A stretch of 64,000 nucleotides of DNA from Aquibacillus halophilus (GCF_009649745.1 NZ_WJNG01000002.1:611262-675261), one strand, 5' to 3'; positions 46,822 through 56,626 are shown, numbered from the stretch's first letter. Made by a program: numbers and translations. Notes: a model not told the origin generated them from the letters alone.

Positions 46822-47424
46822 TTAATTATTAATATTATTTTTTGATTGATCCTCTTGGATTTCTTCAAGCTGTTTTTCTTCATCTTCAGGTATGGAACCT
46901 TTATTTTGATCCGGTTCTTGGGGTTGGTCTTCATTGATTGGAAATTCAGGCATATAGCGGCCAACAATTCCTGCTACTTCATCAACAAAACCTTGGATCG
47001 GATGACCTTGTTGGACCTTATTTGCCATTTCCCTAATTCTTTGAGTACCATCCGCGTCAGCTACCACTACTGCAGTTTTTCCATAAGGATCGTGTTGAAG
47101 AGCTTCTGCAACAGAGTATTTTATAGTTCCAACTCTAGATTGGTTCAAGTCTTTATCAACATCTATTCCAACCACTGCATAGGGTCCTGCGACTATTGCC
47201 GTTGCATTTTCAACATTAGGTACTCCACCCGCTAGATTTGCCAAACGTTGTGCAATTTCTTCATTCGAGTAGTTTTCGAGTTCTACGGGATCAGAATTTT
47301 TCACATGTAACATCCCACCGTGATCATTTTGTTCTGCTAAGTTGGTTTCTTCTTGTTGTTGGCAACCAAATAACGAAAAAATGAATCCTATCGTTAAGAT
47401 TTGATAAATAAAAAGCCTGAGCAT
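46822..47424 (-). CDS. ylaJ: YhcN/YlaJ-family sporulation lipoprotein (YlaJ)
   Basis: 200 residues. Signal peptide with lipobox LFGC (Cys about 21). The YhcN/YlaJ domain contains IAQRLANLAGGVPNVENATAIV, YAVVGIDVD and YSVAEALQHDPYGKTAVVVAD. The acidic C-terminal tail is rich in Gln, Glu and Asn. Found in spore inner membrane or cortex-associated fractions in relatives and linked to germination. A second, more diverged family member is in the spoVA-type operon. AAAGGAGG precedes the ATG. Confidence 0.9.
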   Translation of the reverse strand: MLRLFIYQILTIGFIFSLFGCQQQEETNLAEQNDHGGMLHVKNSDPVELENYSNEEIAQRLANLAGGVPNVENATAIVAGPYAVVGIDVDKDLNQSRVGTIKYSVAEALQHDPYGKTAVVVADADGTQRIREMANKVQQGHPIQGFVDEVAGIVGRYMPEFPINEDQPQEPDQNKGSIPEDEEKQLEEIQEDQSKNNINN

Positions 47425-47513
47425 TTATTCTTCCTCCTTTTTGTTGTTTTATTTTTTGTTATTTGGCAAAGTTTATACATATTTTTGAGAGAGAGAGGGA
47501 GAGGAGGCTGTAG

Positions 47514-47572
47514 GTTACTCCATAAAAAAACCAACATATATAAGAAATATGTTGGTTTTTTTATGGAGTAAC
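47514..47572. terminator. Very long perfect inverted repeat, terminator
   Basis: About 26-bp arms (GTTACTCCATAAAAAAACC ... mirrored to GGTAAC-type end at 47572) with a 7-nt centre. Contains T7 on both strands. It lies just past the stop codon of the gene at 47575-48066 and upstream of ylaJ. Confidence 0.8.
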
Positions 47573-47574
47573 AC

Positions 47575-48066
47575 TTATTCAATGGCTATTTTATTAATTC
47601 CTTTTATAGGATTATCTTTATTTGAGCCATCACCAAAATATAAATGAACAGGACCTTCAACTGATACTGGCTTTCCTTCGATTGCAAACAACAATAAACT
47701 ATTAGTAAGACTATCTAAAGATAAAATTATATCCCCATTAGTGGTTAGAATTCTTGCTTGGGTTGCTTCCTTTTTAATTTCGGAAGTTGTTAAGAAATCC
47801 TTGATTGGCATCACATATGTATTTTTTAATATTTTTTCCCTCTCATATTTAGAAATACTTTTATTAACAGGAGGTTTAATTCTTTCTAAGTTTAGCTCTC
47901 TATTGAATCTTTCTGAGGCATTTTTCAATTCATCTACTTCTATTTCCTTAGTTTGACTTTTCTTATTAAAAGCTTCATCGAATATAATTTTTCTGTCGTC
48001 AAAAATCCATACGGTAGGATCTAAGGTTATCGAATATCTAACAGCACCAGTTAGTTGTACGATCAC
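47575..48066 (-). CDS. Conserved hypothetical protein (ylaL-like position)
   Basis: 163 residues, soluble, no signal peptide. RYSITLDPTVWIFDDRKI near the N-terminus and GPVHLYFGDGSNKDNPIKGI near the C-terminus look strongly constrained and recall a Bacillus family sometimes annotated as peptidyl-prolyl isomerase, which I cannot support from motifs. GTG 48066 has AAGGGTGG 8 nt upstream; GTG 48078 overlaps it. Located between ylaJ and ylaN. Confidence 0.7.
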   Translation of the reverse strand: MIVQLTGAVRYSITLDPTVWIFDDRKIIFDEAFNKKSQTKEIEVDELKNASERFNRELNLERIKPPVNKSISKYEREKILKNTYVMPIKDFLTTSEIKKEATQARILTTNGDIILSLDSLTNSLLLFAIEGKPVSVEGPVHLYFGDGSNKDNPIKGINKIAIE

Positions 48067-48449
48067 GTTGTTTGCCACCCTTCAATTGATAATTTTTCTT
48101 TATTAGCATAGCAGAGATTATAATAATTTTCACCAACGACGAATTAAATAGAAAAACTTTTAAAAAGATGCACTTATTGAGAGGTAATATGTTGGCTATT
48201 TTAAAGATAACTGGAAATATAGCATAGTATATCTCAAGGGGGAGGTAATGTTTTAACATGAATTTTCTCTACTATAGATGTTAGGAAATAACGGTGAATA
48301 GTCCAACCGAAAATTCGACTGAATTATCGGTTGGAGGAGTCTTATTAGCTTAAATAATTGATTTTTAAATTTATGTTATCTTATCTTGCATTTTTCGGCT
48401 TTAGAAGCTAATATAAGTAAAGAAAGTTAGTTTATTGGAGGGGATTTAT

Positions 48450-48731
48450 TTGATATCTGAAGTGGCTGTAACTAATAATGAAAAAGCCTTTGCCCTTCTA
48501 AAGGCTGATGCTGATAAAATCCTAAAACTAATCAAAGTTCAGATGGATAATTTGACAATGCCTCAATGTCCTTTATATGAAGAGGTTTTAGATACACAAA
48601 TGTTTGGCTTATCAAGAGAAATTGATTTTGCGGTTCGGTTAAATCTTGTAAGCTCAGAGGATGGAAAACAGCTTTTAGAAAATCTCGAAAGACAATTAAA
48701 TGTATTGCATGAAACCGCCCAAAATTCATAG
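48450..48731 (+). CDS. ylaN: YlaN, UPF0358 family (iron-homeostasis/Fur-associated)
   Basis: 93 residues. [49 protein letters not shown] is nearly identical in character to YlaN of B. subtilis and S. aureus. The protein is essential at low iron and has been reported to bind iron and act on Fur. The start TTG 48450 is 7 nt after GGAGGGG; an earlier TTG at 48435 lies within that site. Followed by a weak hairpin and then ftsW. Confidence 0.9.
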   Translation: MISEVAVTNNEKAFALLKADADKILKLIKVQMDNLTMPQCPLYEEVLDTQMFGLSREIDFAVRLNLVSSEDGKQLLENLERQLNVLHETAQNS

Positions 48732-48765
48732 CGGAAATAGTATGCTATGCATTTTCGTAAATTAA

Positions 48766-48797
48766 AGCCTTTGCCATATTGGCGGGGTTTTTTTGTT
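48766..48797 (+). terminator. Probable terminator after ylaN
   Basis: Short GCC-rich stem (CCTTTGCCA / TGGCGGGG with mismatches) followed by T7. Confidence 0.5.
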
Positions 48798-48972
48798 TAT
48801 AATTATTTTTAACAAATATTAGCTTATTTAATTATTTCACGTGTTTTTTTAGATTTATTCTTTTATATAAAACTTCAAGATTATGGTATATTTAACTAGA
48901 AGGTTTTCTAATTGTATTACTATTCAGGAAAAATAACTAAATCTTATAAAAGTCAAAGTAAGGAGTATATAA

Positions 48973-50172
48973 ATGAAACAAAGACAGAAATGGAAATCCT
49001 TTGATTTCACACTTTTAATAACCCCATTACTCCTTGTCTGTTTTGGCATCGTGATGATTTACAGTGCTAGTATGGTCGTTTCTATTATGGATAACAAACC
49101 TAGTAACTATTATATGCTAAGACAACTCATTTGGTTTGGAATTAGCTTAGTAGGGTTTGCAATATGCTGTGTTATACCGTATCGACATTATCAAAAAATT
49201 ATGAAATTTATTATTTTCGGTTTAATAGGATTATTAGTTGCAGTTTTATTTGTTGGTATTGAAGCTCATGGTGCTAAATCATGGCTATTAATAGGGAAAT
49301 TTACACTTCAACCTTCAGAGTTTGTTAAATTGGGTTTAATTATGTACTTGGCATCTATCTATTCAAAAAAACAGAATTACATAACCGATTTCAGTAAAGG
49401 TGTACTACCACCATTAGTTATTACGGGAATCCTTCTTGGTTTGATTGGTATGCAGCCTGACATAGGAACAGGTGCAATAGTTTTTCTTATCGCTTGTTCT
49501 GTGATTTTCAGTTCAGGAATAAAATTCAAACACCTTTTCTTATTAGTTTTCGTTGGAATTGGCCTCTTAGGTCTTGCCGCGACACAAATGGTAAATGATG
49601 AAAGAATTTCTCGTTTTACTGGTGCATACCAACCGTTTGAGCAACCAGACGATGGTGGTTATCAATTAATTCAATCTTATGTAGCTATTGGCACTGGAGG
49701 AATAGTTGGAGAAGGTTTAGGTAGCGGAGTTCAAAAAATGGGTTATTTAACACAACCCCACACAGATTTTATTATGGCTGTTGTTGCTGAAGAACTAGGT
49801 TTTGTTGGTGTGATAATTATTATAGGAATGTTAGCGATTATCGTACTTAGAGGGATTTACATAGCGAGAATTTGTGAAGACAGCTTTGGTTCCTTACTTG
49901 CGATTGGTATCTCCTCAATGGTTGGGATTCAAACCTTTATTAATTTAGGAGCTATTAGTGGTCTATTACCAATTACTGGTGTTCCTTTACCGTTTATAAG
50001 TTATGGTGGCTCATCGCTATTAGTTTCAATGATTTCTATGGGAATCTTAAATAACATAGCTCTTAATGTAAAGCTTAAGGAGCAAAAAGTAGTAACTGAT
50101 CCACAAATAGATAGACCATCTGTTTATACACGTAGTTATCAGTCTAACGAACAAAACTTATGGCACAAATGA
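48973..50172 (+). CDS. ftsW: Peptidoglycan glycosyltransferase FtsW
   Basis: 399-residue SEDS family protein with ten membrane helices. Conserved IYSAS near residue 25, AKSWLLIGKFTLQPSEFVKLG (about 97-117), the catalytic-loop aspartate in GMQPDIGTGAIVF, and the C-terminal GVPLPFISYGGSSL. It polymerises glycan at the division septum. TAAGGAG precedes the ATG. In B. subtilis pycA follows; here a gap and then ctaA on the other strand. Confidence 0.94.
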   Translation: MKQRQKWKSFDFTLLITPLLLVCFGIVMIYSASMVVSIMDNKPSNYYMLRQLIWFGISLVGFAICCVIPYRHYQKIMKFIIFGLIGLLVAVLFVGIEAHGAKSWLLIGKFTLQPSEFVKLGLIMYLASIYSKKQNYITDFSKGVLPPLVITGILLGLIGMQPDIGTGAIVFLIACSVIFSSGIKFKHLFLLVFVGIGLLGLAATQMVNDERISRFTGAYQPFEQPDDGGYQLIQSYVAIGTGGIVGEGLGSGVQKMGYLTQPHTDFIMAVVAEELGFVGVIIIIGMLAIIVLRGIYIARICEDSFGSLLAIGISSMVGIQTFINLGAISGLLPITGVPLPFISYGGSSLLVSMISMGILNNIALNVKLKEQKVVTDPQIDRPSVYTRSYQSNEQNLWHK

Positions 50173-50237
50173 TATAGAAATTTTCCGATTCCAATTAAAC
50201 AAAAAAAACAGCAAATTAAGGTAATAAGTTATGTGAT

Positions 50238-50280
50238 ATAAAGCATCAATCTCAGCGATTGATGCTTTATATTTTTTTAT
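50238..50280 (+). terminator. Terminator of ftsW
   Basis: ATAAAGCATCAATC / GATTGATGCTTTAT 14-bp stem with T7. Confidence 0.85.
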
Positions 50281-50435
50281 AAATAATATAGTGGATTTAA
50301 TTTGTTCAAGTAAATTACAAAAGAAATCGCTAGTTTTATACAGGTTAAAAATTCAGAATAGTTTAATGGTAGTCAGAATATAACAAAGTAACTTTTCCTC
50401 TGTGTAGCAGTTTCAATAAAAATATGGGAACATTC

Positions 50436-50466
50436 AAAAACGCTTGGATTGTGTTTCCAAGCGTTT
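50436..50466 (-). terminator. Terminator of ctaA
   Basis: AAACGCTTGGA / TCCAAGCGTTT on the minus strand, followed by TT; total T5 run. Confidence 0.8.
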
Positions 50467-50583
50467 CAGATGAGAATATTCACTTGTGGCGATGACCGAT
50501 TGTTATACTGACTTCCATAATAGTATGACATTCCATATAAAATTATCGCTTACAGAATTTTGTTTTTTTGACTAAAATTAATT

Positions 50584-51486
50584 TTACTTTAGTTTTTCAT
50601 ATGCAACACTTCTTGAGCATAGAAGGATAAAGTAGCATAACAATCCAAAATAAATGGTTATCGTTAAGGCGTGAAGTAAGGCTATTACAAGATTTCCTAA
50701 GGTCACTATGACAATTGCTCCTAGTAAAACCTGAATAATCATAAGAAGAGCAGCTACTGTCCATCCCCATAACATTACTTTACTATTTTTATAATGTTTC
50801 CGTACATGAAGAAACAAATAGATTGTCCATATAAAGGCTATCGCTGCCGCAAATCGGTGTCCCATTTGAATCCATTGACCAGTATTAAAGGCTAAACTAA
50901 ATGGGTCTTCATTATCACATAATGGCCATCCACCACAGGCTAAACTTGAGTTTTTATGCCTCACAAGTGCACCAGTATAGACAACAAACATGATATAGGT
51001 AGTAAGTGCATATATTTTGTTTCGTATTGGTTTTGGAATGATTAAAGATTTTGCATCAAACTTTTGATCGATCTCAAAAATAAGTAATGTTAATAGAAGA
51101 ACTGCAGCGAATGATATGAGTGAAATACCAAAATGTAAAGCTAGTACAAAGTCAGATTGTGACCATAATACTGCAGCAGCTCCGATCAACGCTTGTAAGA
51201 TAAGAAAGGAAATAGAAATAAATGCTAGAAACTTTACTTCTCGTATATGACCTATAAATTTCCAAGAAAGAATGGATAATAGTAAGACCACAATACCAGC
51301 TATCCCAGATACAAGACGATGGCTTAGTTCAATTATTAGTTCTGCCGAAATCTCTCCTTCACAAACAGGCCAGTTAGCACCACAACCCATTCCTGATTCT
51401 GTTTTTGTTACCAATGCCCCACCTATTAAGACGAATATCATTGAAAGTGTTGCTATTACTGATAACCTTTTTAGTGTTCTAATCAT
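50584..51486 (-). CDS. ctaA: Heme A synthase (CtaA)
   Basis: 300 residues, eight membrane helices. The external-loop cysteine pair CGANWPVC (about 35-42), heme-ligand histidines in ELSHRLVSG, LHFGIS, MGHRFAAA and LHALTI, and the second pair CGGWPLC are all present. It oxidises the heme O methyl group to heme A for cytochrome aa3/caa3. It is divergent from ctaB as in B. subtilis. Confidence 0.94.
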   Translation of the reverse strand: MIRTLKRLSVIATLSMIFVLIGGALVTKTESGMGCGANWPVCEGEISAELIIELSHRLVSGIAGIVVLLLSILSWKFIGHIREVKFLAFISISFLILQALIGAAAVLWSQSDFVLALHFGISLISFAAVLLLTLLIFEIDQKFDAKSLIIPKPIRNKIYALTTYIMFVVYTGALVRHKNSSLACGGWPLCDNEDPFSLAFNTGQWIQMGHRFAAAIAFIWTIYLFLHVRKHYKNSKVMLWGWTVAALLMIIQVLLGAIVIVTLGNLVIALLHALTITIYFGLLCYFILLCSRSVAYEKLK

Positions 51487-51734
51487 ATGGCCACCTCATA
51501 TCCCAGTGGACTATTTTATTAACTGTAGACAGTAATAAGAATATTATCCTAGGACTATTTTCAATTTTTAGTACTACTGTATTATCTTCCTTCGATAATG
51601 AAGGAGGTTGTACTGTATGTTTTTAAAGATTAACTAATGAAGAATCCTAAAAAAACATTTTTAAAAACATGACAAAAGTTATAGTATCATTTATATAAAC
51701 TAATTTCACTAAAAACTATAAAAAATACTTGCAT

Positions 51735-51849
51735 TATAGACCTTTGTTTGCTAGAAATAAATAAGAGAATTCCTTGTTAAACCTACAATAGCAAGGATTT
51801 AGCAGCTTATAAACAAAGGTCTGGCTAGCAATTTGCGATTAGGTCTATA
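51735..51849 (+). ncRNA. Structured element with alternative pairings in the ctaA-ctaB intergenic region
   Basis: AGACCTTTGTTT (51738-51749) pairs perfectly with AAACAAAGGTCT (51811-51822), enclosing a smaller TCCTTG/CAAGGA hairpin (51771-51797). The left arm, as TATAGACCT (51735-51743), can instead pair with AGGTCTATA (51841-51849). Two mutually exclusive helices in a gap of more than 500 nt suggest a regulatory RNA or a switch-like leader, but no known class is recognised and transcription is unproven. Confidence 0.35.
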
Positions 51850-51886
51850 CTTATAATAACGTTTAACTATCTTTAAAAATTAGATT

Positions 51887-51903
51887 TCACAAATTTGTCA
51901 CAA
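51887..51903 (+). promoter_or_regulatory. Tandem TCACAA sites (ResD- or Rex-like) upstream of ctaB
   Basis: TCACAA at 51887-51892 and again at 51898-51903, one helical turn apart; the first, read on the other strand as TTTGTGAA, agrees with the ResD consensus TTTGTGAAT. ctaA and ctaB-F are ResD targets in B. subtilis. A possible sigma-A -35 TTGACG is at 51961-51966. Confidence 0.4.
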
Positions 51904-52052
51904 TATTTTTCTTCTTGAGTAGTTAAATAGATAGAAAGCCGAATCCGTGATACAATATTGTTGACGAGCGTAATTTTATGCTAATAATCAGGTTAATTTT
52001 AGTAGGTTAAGGAAAAACTAATAGACAATGTAAAGGAGGGGTGCAATTTATA

Positions 52053-52985
52053 ATGAATAAGGCTGAATCAACAACTCAGATTATTGGTAATGTAGGTAGT
52101 AAAGACCGAGCAAGCTTATGGACAGATATTAAATCGCTAATAAAAATTGGTATCATTAATTCTAACTTAATGACAGCATTCGCTGGTTTTTGGCTAGCTT
52201 TATACTATTCAGGCCTTTCCTTCTCGAATCATTGGGAAACTTTTTTAATAATGATGATTGGTACAGCTCTAGTTATCGCTGGTGGTTGTATTTTAAATAA
52301 CTATTTTGATCGTGATATCGACCCAATTATGTCTAGGACTAAAAAACGTCCGACTGTTACTGGGAGTATTCCTTTAACGTATATTTTGTTACTTGGAATA
52401 ATATCTACTGTTCTTGGGATTCTGTTACTGATGCTAACAACCATTCAAGCTGCTTTGTTAGGAGTTGTAGGATGGTTTTGCTATTTTGTCTTGTACACAG
52501 TATGGTCTAAAAGAAGATATACGATTAATACAGCAATTGGGAGTTTATCGGGTGCGGTTCCACCTTTAATAGGATGGGCAGCCGTTGATCCTAATCTTCA
52601 CATGGCAGCAATTATATTATTTTTAATTATGTTTATCTGGCAAACTCCTCATTTTCTTGCATTGGCAATGAAAAAATGTAAGGAATATAAAGCTGCAGGA
52701 ATTCCAATGCTGCCAGTAGTATATGGATTCGCAATTACAAAAAGGCAGATAGTTATTTATTCTGCTTGTATGTTACCTTTGCCATTTTATCTATTTTCTC
52801 TTGGTAATACCTTTTTAGTAATCGCAACAATATTAAATATAGGTTGGCTTGCTTTAGGTATATCTGGATTTTTCACTAAAAATGATTTAAAATGGGCAAA
52901 TTGGATGTTTGTCTATTCACTTAATTATTTAATGGTATTATTTCTTACAATGATTGTCGTAACAATTCCACAAGTGGTTTATTAA
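52053..52985 (+). CDS. ctaB: Protoheme IX farnesyltransferase (heme O synthase, CtaB)
   Basis: 310 residues. UbiA-family prenyltransferase with the two aspartate-rich motifs [19 protein letters not shown] (about 87-105) and, later, [13 protein letters not shown]; about eight membrane helices. It adds farnesyl to heme B, feeding CtaA. ATG 52053 is 13 nt from AGGAGG, which is long; GTG 52041 is the alternative but is only 2-3 nt away. First gene of the plus-strand oxidase operon. Confidence 0.92.
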   Translation: MNKAESTTQIIGNVGSKDRASLWTDIKSLIKIGIINSNLMTAFAGFWLALYYSGLSFSNHWETFLIMMIGTALVIAGGCILNNYFDRDIDPIMSRTKKRPTVTGSIPLTYILLLGIISTVLGILLLMLTTIQAALLGVVGWFCYFVLYTVWSKRRYTINTAIGSLSGAVPPLIGWAAVDPNLHMAAIILFLIMFIWQTPHFLALAMKKCKEYKAAGIPMLPVVYGFAITKRQIVIYSACMLPLPFYLFSLGNTFLVIATILNIGWLALGISGFFTKNDLKWANWMFVYSLNYLMVLFLTMIVVTIPQVVY

Positions 52986-53048
52986 TAGAGTATTTTTATA
53001 CTCCATTTATTAATAATAAAGATTCAAAAAAGAAAGAGAGGTATTTTC

Positions 53049-54098
53049 ATGAAAGGTTGGATGGGAAAAATCCGTGCTCTGTTTTTGTTAAGCTTACTAT
53101 CTTTGATTCTTTCAGGGTGCGGAAAAGAAAACTTGACCGCCTTTACACCTAAAGGATATGGGGCTGAGGTATCATTAAATCTTATTATTATTTCCTTGTT
53201 GGTCATGATCTTTGTATTTATAGTCGTTATGGTTATCTATACAATTGTCTTGGTCCGATATCGTCAGAAAAAAGGTCAAGAAGATTTTGTACCAAAACAA
53301 ACTGAGGGGAATAAAGCTTTAGAAGTTATATGGACAGTTATTCCAATTATTTTATTAATTGTTATAGCGGTACCTACTGTAACAGCAACGTATGATCTTG
53401 CTAGTACAGATGACAAAGAAGACTCGTTAAACGTTAATGTAACTGGTAATCAATACTGGTGGCATTTTAATTATGGCGAACAAGAGATACAAACCAGTCA
53501 GGATTTATATATACCAGTTGGTGAAAAGGTATATTTGAACATGATATCAAGCGATGTTCTGCATTCTTTTTGGGTTCCATCCATATCAGGTAAAATGGAT
53601 ACAAATCCAGAAAATGAAAACACGATGTTCATTGAAGCGTATGAAGAAGGGGTTTATTACGGCAAATGTGCTGAGTTATGTGGACCTTCACACTCCTTAA
53701 TGGATTTCAAGGTTATTGCTGTAAGTCGAGAGGAATTTGACACATGGGTTGAAGACATGCAAAATGTGGACCCAGAAGCAACACCGGAAACAGCTAGTGC
53801 TCAAGAAGGTCAAGAAATTTTTCAAAATAGCTGTATCGGATGCCATGCGGTTGGTTCTCAAGCAAGTGCAGTAGGACCAAACGTAACAAACTTTGGTGAT
53901 AGAAGTATGATTGCTGGGGTTGTTGAATATTCAAAAGAAAATCTAATTCAATGGATGTTGAATCCGGAAGAGTTTAAGCCTGGCAATAAAATGACAGGAA
54001 ATTATTCTGTTCCAAGTCCAGAAGAAGCTGAAAAGATAGCAGATTATTTATTACAATTACAACCATCAGAAATCACTCCGGAAAGTGCTACTGAGTAG
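53049..54098 (+). CDS. ctaC: Cytochrome caa3 oxidase subunit II with fused cytochrome c (CtaC)
   Basis: 349 residues. Lipoprotein signal with SGC (Cys about 25), two membrane helices, the cupredoxin domain with CuA ligands (HSFW, then CAELCGPSHSLM near 207), and a C-terminal cytochrome c domain with CIGCH near residue 262 and methionine ligand in KMTG. It passes electrons from quinol-derived cytochrome c to the catalytic subunit. GAGAGG precedes the ATG. Confidence 0.95.
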   Translation: MKGWMGKIRALFLLSLLSLILSGCGKENLTAFTPKGYGAEVSLNLIIISLLVMIFVFIVVMVIYTIVLVRYRQKKGQEDFVPKQTEGNKALEVIWTVIPIILLIVIAVPTVTATYDLASTDDKEDSLNVNVTGNQYWWHFNYGEQEIQTSQDLYIPVGEKVYLNMISSDVLHSFWVPSISGKMDTNPENENTMFIEAYEEGVYYGKCAELCGPSHSLMDFKVIAVSREEFDTWVEDMQNVDPEATPETASAQEGQEIFQNSCIGCHAVGSQASAVGPNVTNFGDRSMIAGVVEYSKENLIQWMLNPEEFKPGNKMTGNYSVPSPEEAEKIADYLLQLQPSEITPESATE

Positions 54099-54143
54099 CG
54101 AGAAAAATCTAGGGATGGAAGAGGTTAAGGGAGGTTTAATAGC

Positions 54144-56000
54144 GTGAGCACTACAATTGCGCAAAAAAGAGGAATTGGCTCTATGCTGTGGGATTATTTA
54201 ACCACTGTCGACCATAAAAAAATCGCAGTTTTATATTTACTCGGTGGGGGTTTTTTCTTCATAATTGGTGGACTTGAAGCTTTAGCTATCCGAATACAAC
54301 TAATAAAACCAGCAAATGACTTTGTTAGCGCTGGTTTTTACAACGAACTATTAACAATGCATGGAACGACAATGATTTTCTTGGCAGCCATGCCATTGGT
54401 ATTTGCTTTAATGAACGCGGTTGTACCATTACAAATTGGTGCACGTGATGTAGCATTTCCATTTTTAAATTCGTTAGGCTTTTGGCTATTTTTATTTGGA
54501 GGTCTTTTATTAAATGCTAGTTGGTTCTTAGGTGGTGCACCTGATGCTGGATGGACAGCATATGCTCCATTATCAACTACATCTCCAGGTCACGGGGTAG
54601 ACTTTTATGTTCTTGGTCTACAAATATCCGGTGCTGGAACATTAATCGCAGGAATTAATTTTCTAGTAACGATAGTTAATATGCGTGCCCCTGGAATGAC
54701 ATATATGCGTATGCCATTATTTACATGGACAACATTTATTGTTAGTGCGCTAATTTTATTTGCATTTCCAGCTTTGACTGTTGGATTGTTCTTACTTATG
54801 TTTGATCGATTGTTTGGTTCAGGATTTTTCGATGCTAGTATGGGTGGTAACTCCGTTATTTGGGAACATCTATTTTGGATATTTGGTCACCCTGAAGTAT
54901 ATATTTTAATCCTTCCAGCATTCGGTGTTTTTAGTGAAATACTACCTACTTTTTCTAGAAAACGTCTGTTCGGTTATACGGCTATGGTATTTGCGACCGT
55001 ATTAATTGGTTTCTTAGGATTTATGGTTTGGGCCCACCACATGTTCACTGTAGGTTTGGGACCAGCTGCAAACTCTATATTCGCAATAGCGACAATGGCG
55101 ATTGCTGTACCAACTGGAATTAAGATATTTAACTGGTTATTTACGATGTGGGGAGGAAGCATTCGGATTAATTCTGCTATGCTTTGGACACTTGGTTTTA
55201 TTCCTTCTTTTACTATCGGGGGAATGACAGGTGTTATGGTAGCTGCTGCTCCAGCAGATTATCAGTACCATGATTCCTATTTCATCGTTGCTCACTTCCA
55301 TTATGTAATTGTTGGAGGGGTAGTATTTGGTATTTTTGCAGGTCTTCATTATTGGTGGCCAAAAATGTTTGGTAAAATCTTGGATGAAACGTTAGGTAAA
55401 ATTACCTTCTGGACATTTTTCATAGGTTTCCACTTAACATTCTTTATACAACACTTCCTTGGGTTAATGGGTATGCCACGTAGATATTGGACATACGGTG
55501 CAGATCAACAACTCGAATTAGGAAATGTTATTAGTACAATTGGCGCTTTCTTTATGGCAATTGGTGCGATTGTATTTATTTACAATGTGATTATTACTAC
55601 TGCTAAAGGTGAAATGGTTAGTGGTGACCCATGGGATGGTCGTACCCTTGAGTGGGCGACTCCAAATCCTACGCCACATTATAATTTTGCACAAACACCA
55701 CTTGTACGTGGTCTAGATCCTTTATGGATTGAAAAAACAGAAGGTAGAAAAGGCATGACTCCTGCAGAACCGCTTGGGGATATCCATATGCCAAATCCTT
55801 CAATTCTACCATTTATTATGTCATTAGGTTTGTTCATTGCAGGATTCGGATTCATCTATCAAATAGATGATCCAAGGTGGTTAATTGTAGCCATTGTAGG
55901 AATGGGAATCCTTCTTGGGGCTATGTTTATACGATCCGTCAAGGATGACCATGGACATCACATTCATAAAGAAGATTTAGAGAAGGGGGCTGGATTGTAA
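54144..56000 (+). CDS. ctaD: Cytochrome caa3 oxidase subunit I (CtaD)
   Basis: 618 residues, about 14 helices. Heme-copper catalytic subunit: low-spin heme ligand in LTMHGTTMIF, CuB ligands in WIFGHPEVYILILPAFG and VWAHHMF, and the paired heme histidines in VAHFHYVIVGG. The long C-terminus ends in a His/Asp-rich tail. Start GTG 54144 with GGGAGG upstream. Its stop overlaps the ctaE start (TAATG). Confidence 0.96.
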   Translation: MSTTIAQKRGIGSMLWDYLTTVDHKKIAVLYLLGGGFFFIIGGLEALAIRIQLIKPANDFVSAGFYNELLTMHGTTMIFLAAMPLVFALMNAVVPLQIGARDVAFPFLNSLGFWLFLFGGLLLNASWFLGGAPDAGWTAYAPLSTTSPGHGVDFYVLGLQISGAGTLIAGINFLVTIVNMRAPGMTYMRMPLFTWTTFIVSALILFAFPALTVGLFLLMFDRLFGSGFFDASMGGNSVIWEHLFWIFGHPEVYILILPAFGVFSEILPTFSRKRLFGYTAMVFATVLIGFLGFMVWAHHMFTVGLGPAANSIFAIATMAIAVPTGIKIFNWLFTMWGGSIRINSAMLWTLGFIPSFTIGGMTGVMVAAAPADYQYHDSYFIVAHFHYVIVGGVVFGIFAGLHYWWPKMFGKILDETLGKITFWTFFIGFHLTFFIQHFLGLMGMPRRYWTYGADQQLELGNVISTIGAFFMAIGAIVFIYNVIITTAKGEMVSGDPWDGRTLEWATPNPTPHYNFAQTPLVRGLDPLWIEKTEGRKGMTPAEPLGDIHMPNPSILPFIMSLGLFIAGFGFIYQIDDPRWLIVAIVGMGILLGAMFIRSVKDDHGHHIHKEDLEKGAGL

Positions 56001-56623
56001 TGAGTCAAGAACATACATTAAATCCTGAGGTATTTCCAGATGAACCGGAAAAAGCCACCCTAGAAGGCAAAAATAAGTTTTTAGGTTTTTGGTTTTTCCT
56101 TGGAGGAGAGACAGTATTATTTGCTTGTCTTTTTGGAACTTATCTTGCCCTTCAAGGTTCAACTGTAGGAGAAAATACTGCTGAGAATTTATTTGGACTT
56201 GAGTTGGTATTTATCATGACGATGTTGTTATTAACTAGTTCATTAACTAGTGTATATGCAATGTATCACATGAAAAATAATGACTTTGCGAAAATGCAAG
56301 TATGGTTAGGTATTACTGTAGTGTTAGGTCTTGCTTTTCTTGGACTAGAGATTTATGAGTTTTATCATTATATTACTCATTATGATTTTACCTTCCGCTC
56401 ATCAGCCTTTGGATCAGCCTTTTATACTTTAGTAGGCTTTCATGGAGGACACGTTCTATTTGGTCTTTTGTGGATTATAACGTTAATGGCTCGTAATGCG
56501 AAGAGAGGCTTAAACCTATATAATGCTCCAAAGTTCTACATTGCAAGCTTATACTGGCACTTTATTGATGTTGTATGGGTGTTTATTTTTACAGTTGTCT
56601 ATCTAATGGGAAAGGTGGGGTAA
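56000..56623 (+). CDS. ctaE: Cytochrome caa3 oxidase subunit III (CtaE)
   Basis: 207 residues with five membrane helices, typical of the short Gram-positive subunit III. KFLGFWFFLGGETVLFACLFGTYLAL and GFHGGHVLFGLLW are conserved. It starts one base before the ctaD stop ends, so translation is coupled. Confidence 0.94.
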   Translation: MSQEHTLNPEVFPDEPEKATLEGKNKFLGFWFFLGGETVLFACLFGTYLALQGSTVGENTAENLFGLELVFIMTMLLLTSSLTSVYAMYHMKNNDFAKMQVWLGITVVLGLAFLGLEIYEFYHYITHYDFTFRSSAFGSAFYTLVGFHGGHVLFGLLWIITLMARNAKRGLNLYNAPKFYIASLYWHFIDVVWVFIFTVVYLMGKVG

Positions 56624-56626
56624 ACC

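Larger units (their letters stand above)
50173..50583. other. Gene-free gap where pycA would be expected
   Basis: 411 nt with no open frame of note. It contains two terminators, one for ftsW (50238-50280) and one for ctaA on the opposite strand (50436-50466). B. subtilis has the 3.4-kb pyruvate carboxylase gene at this point; no remnant of a biotin carboxylase motif was recognised here. Confidence 0.6.

Noticed and set aside
46846..47235. 129-codon plus-strand frame
   Set aside because: Fully antisense to ylaJ, whose lipobox and family motifs are clear; no ribosome site.
48038..48259. 73-codon minus-strand frame overlapping the start of the gene at 47575-48066
   Set aside because: No ribosome site and no family resemblance; out-of-frame overlap.
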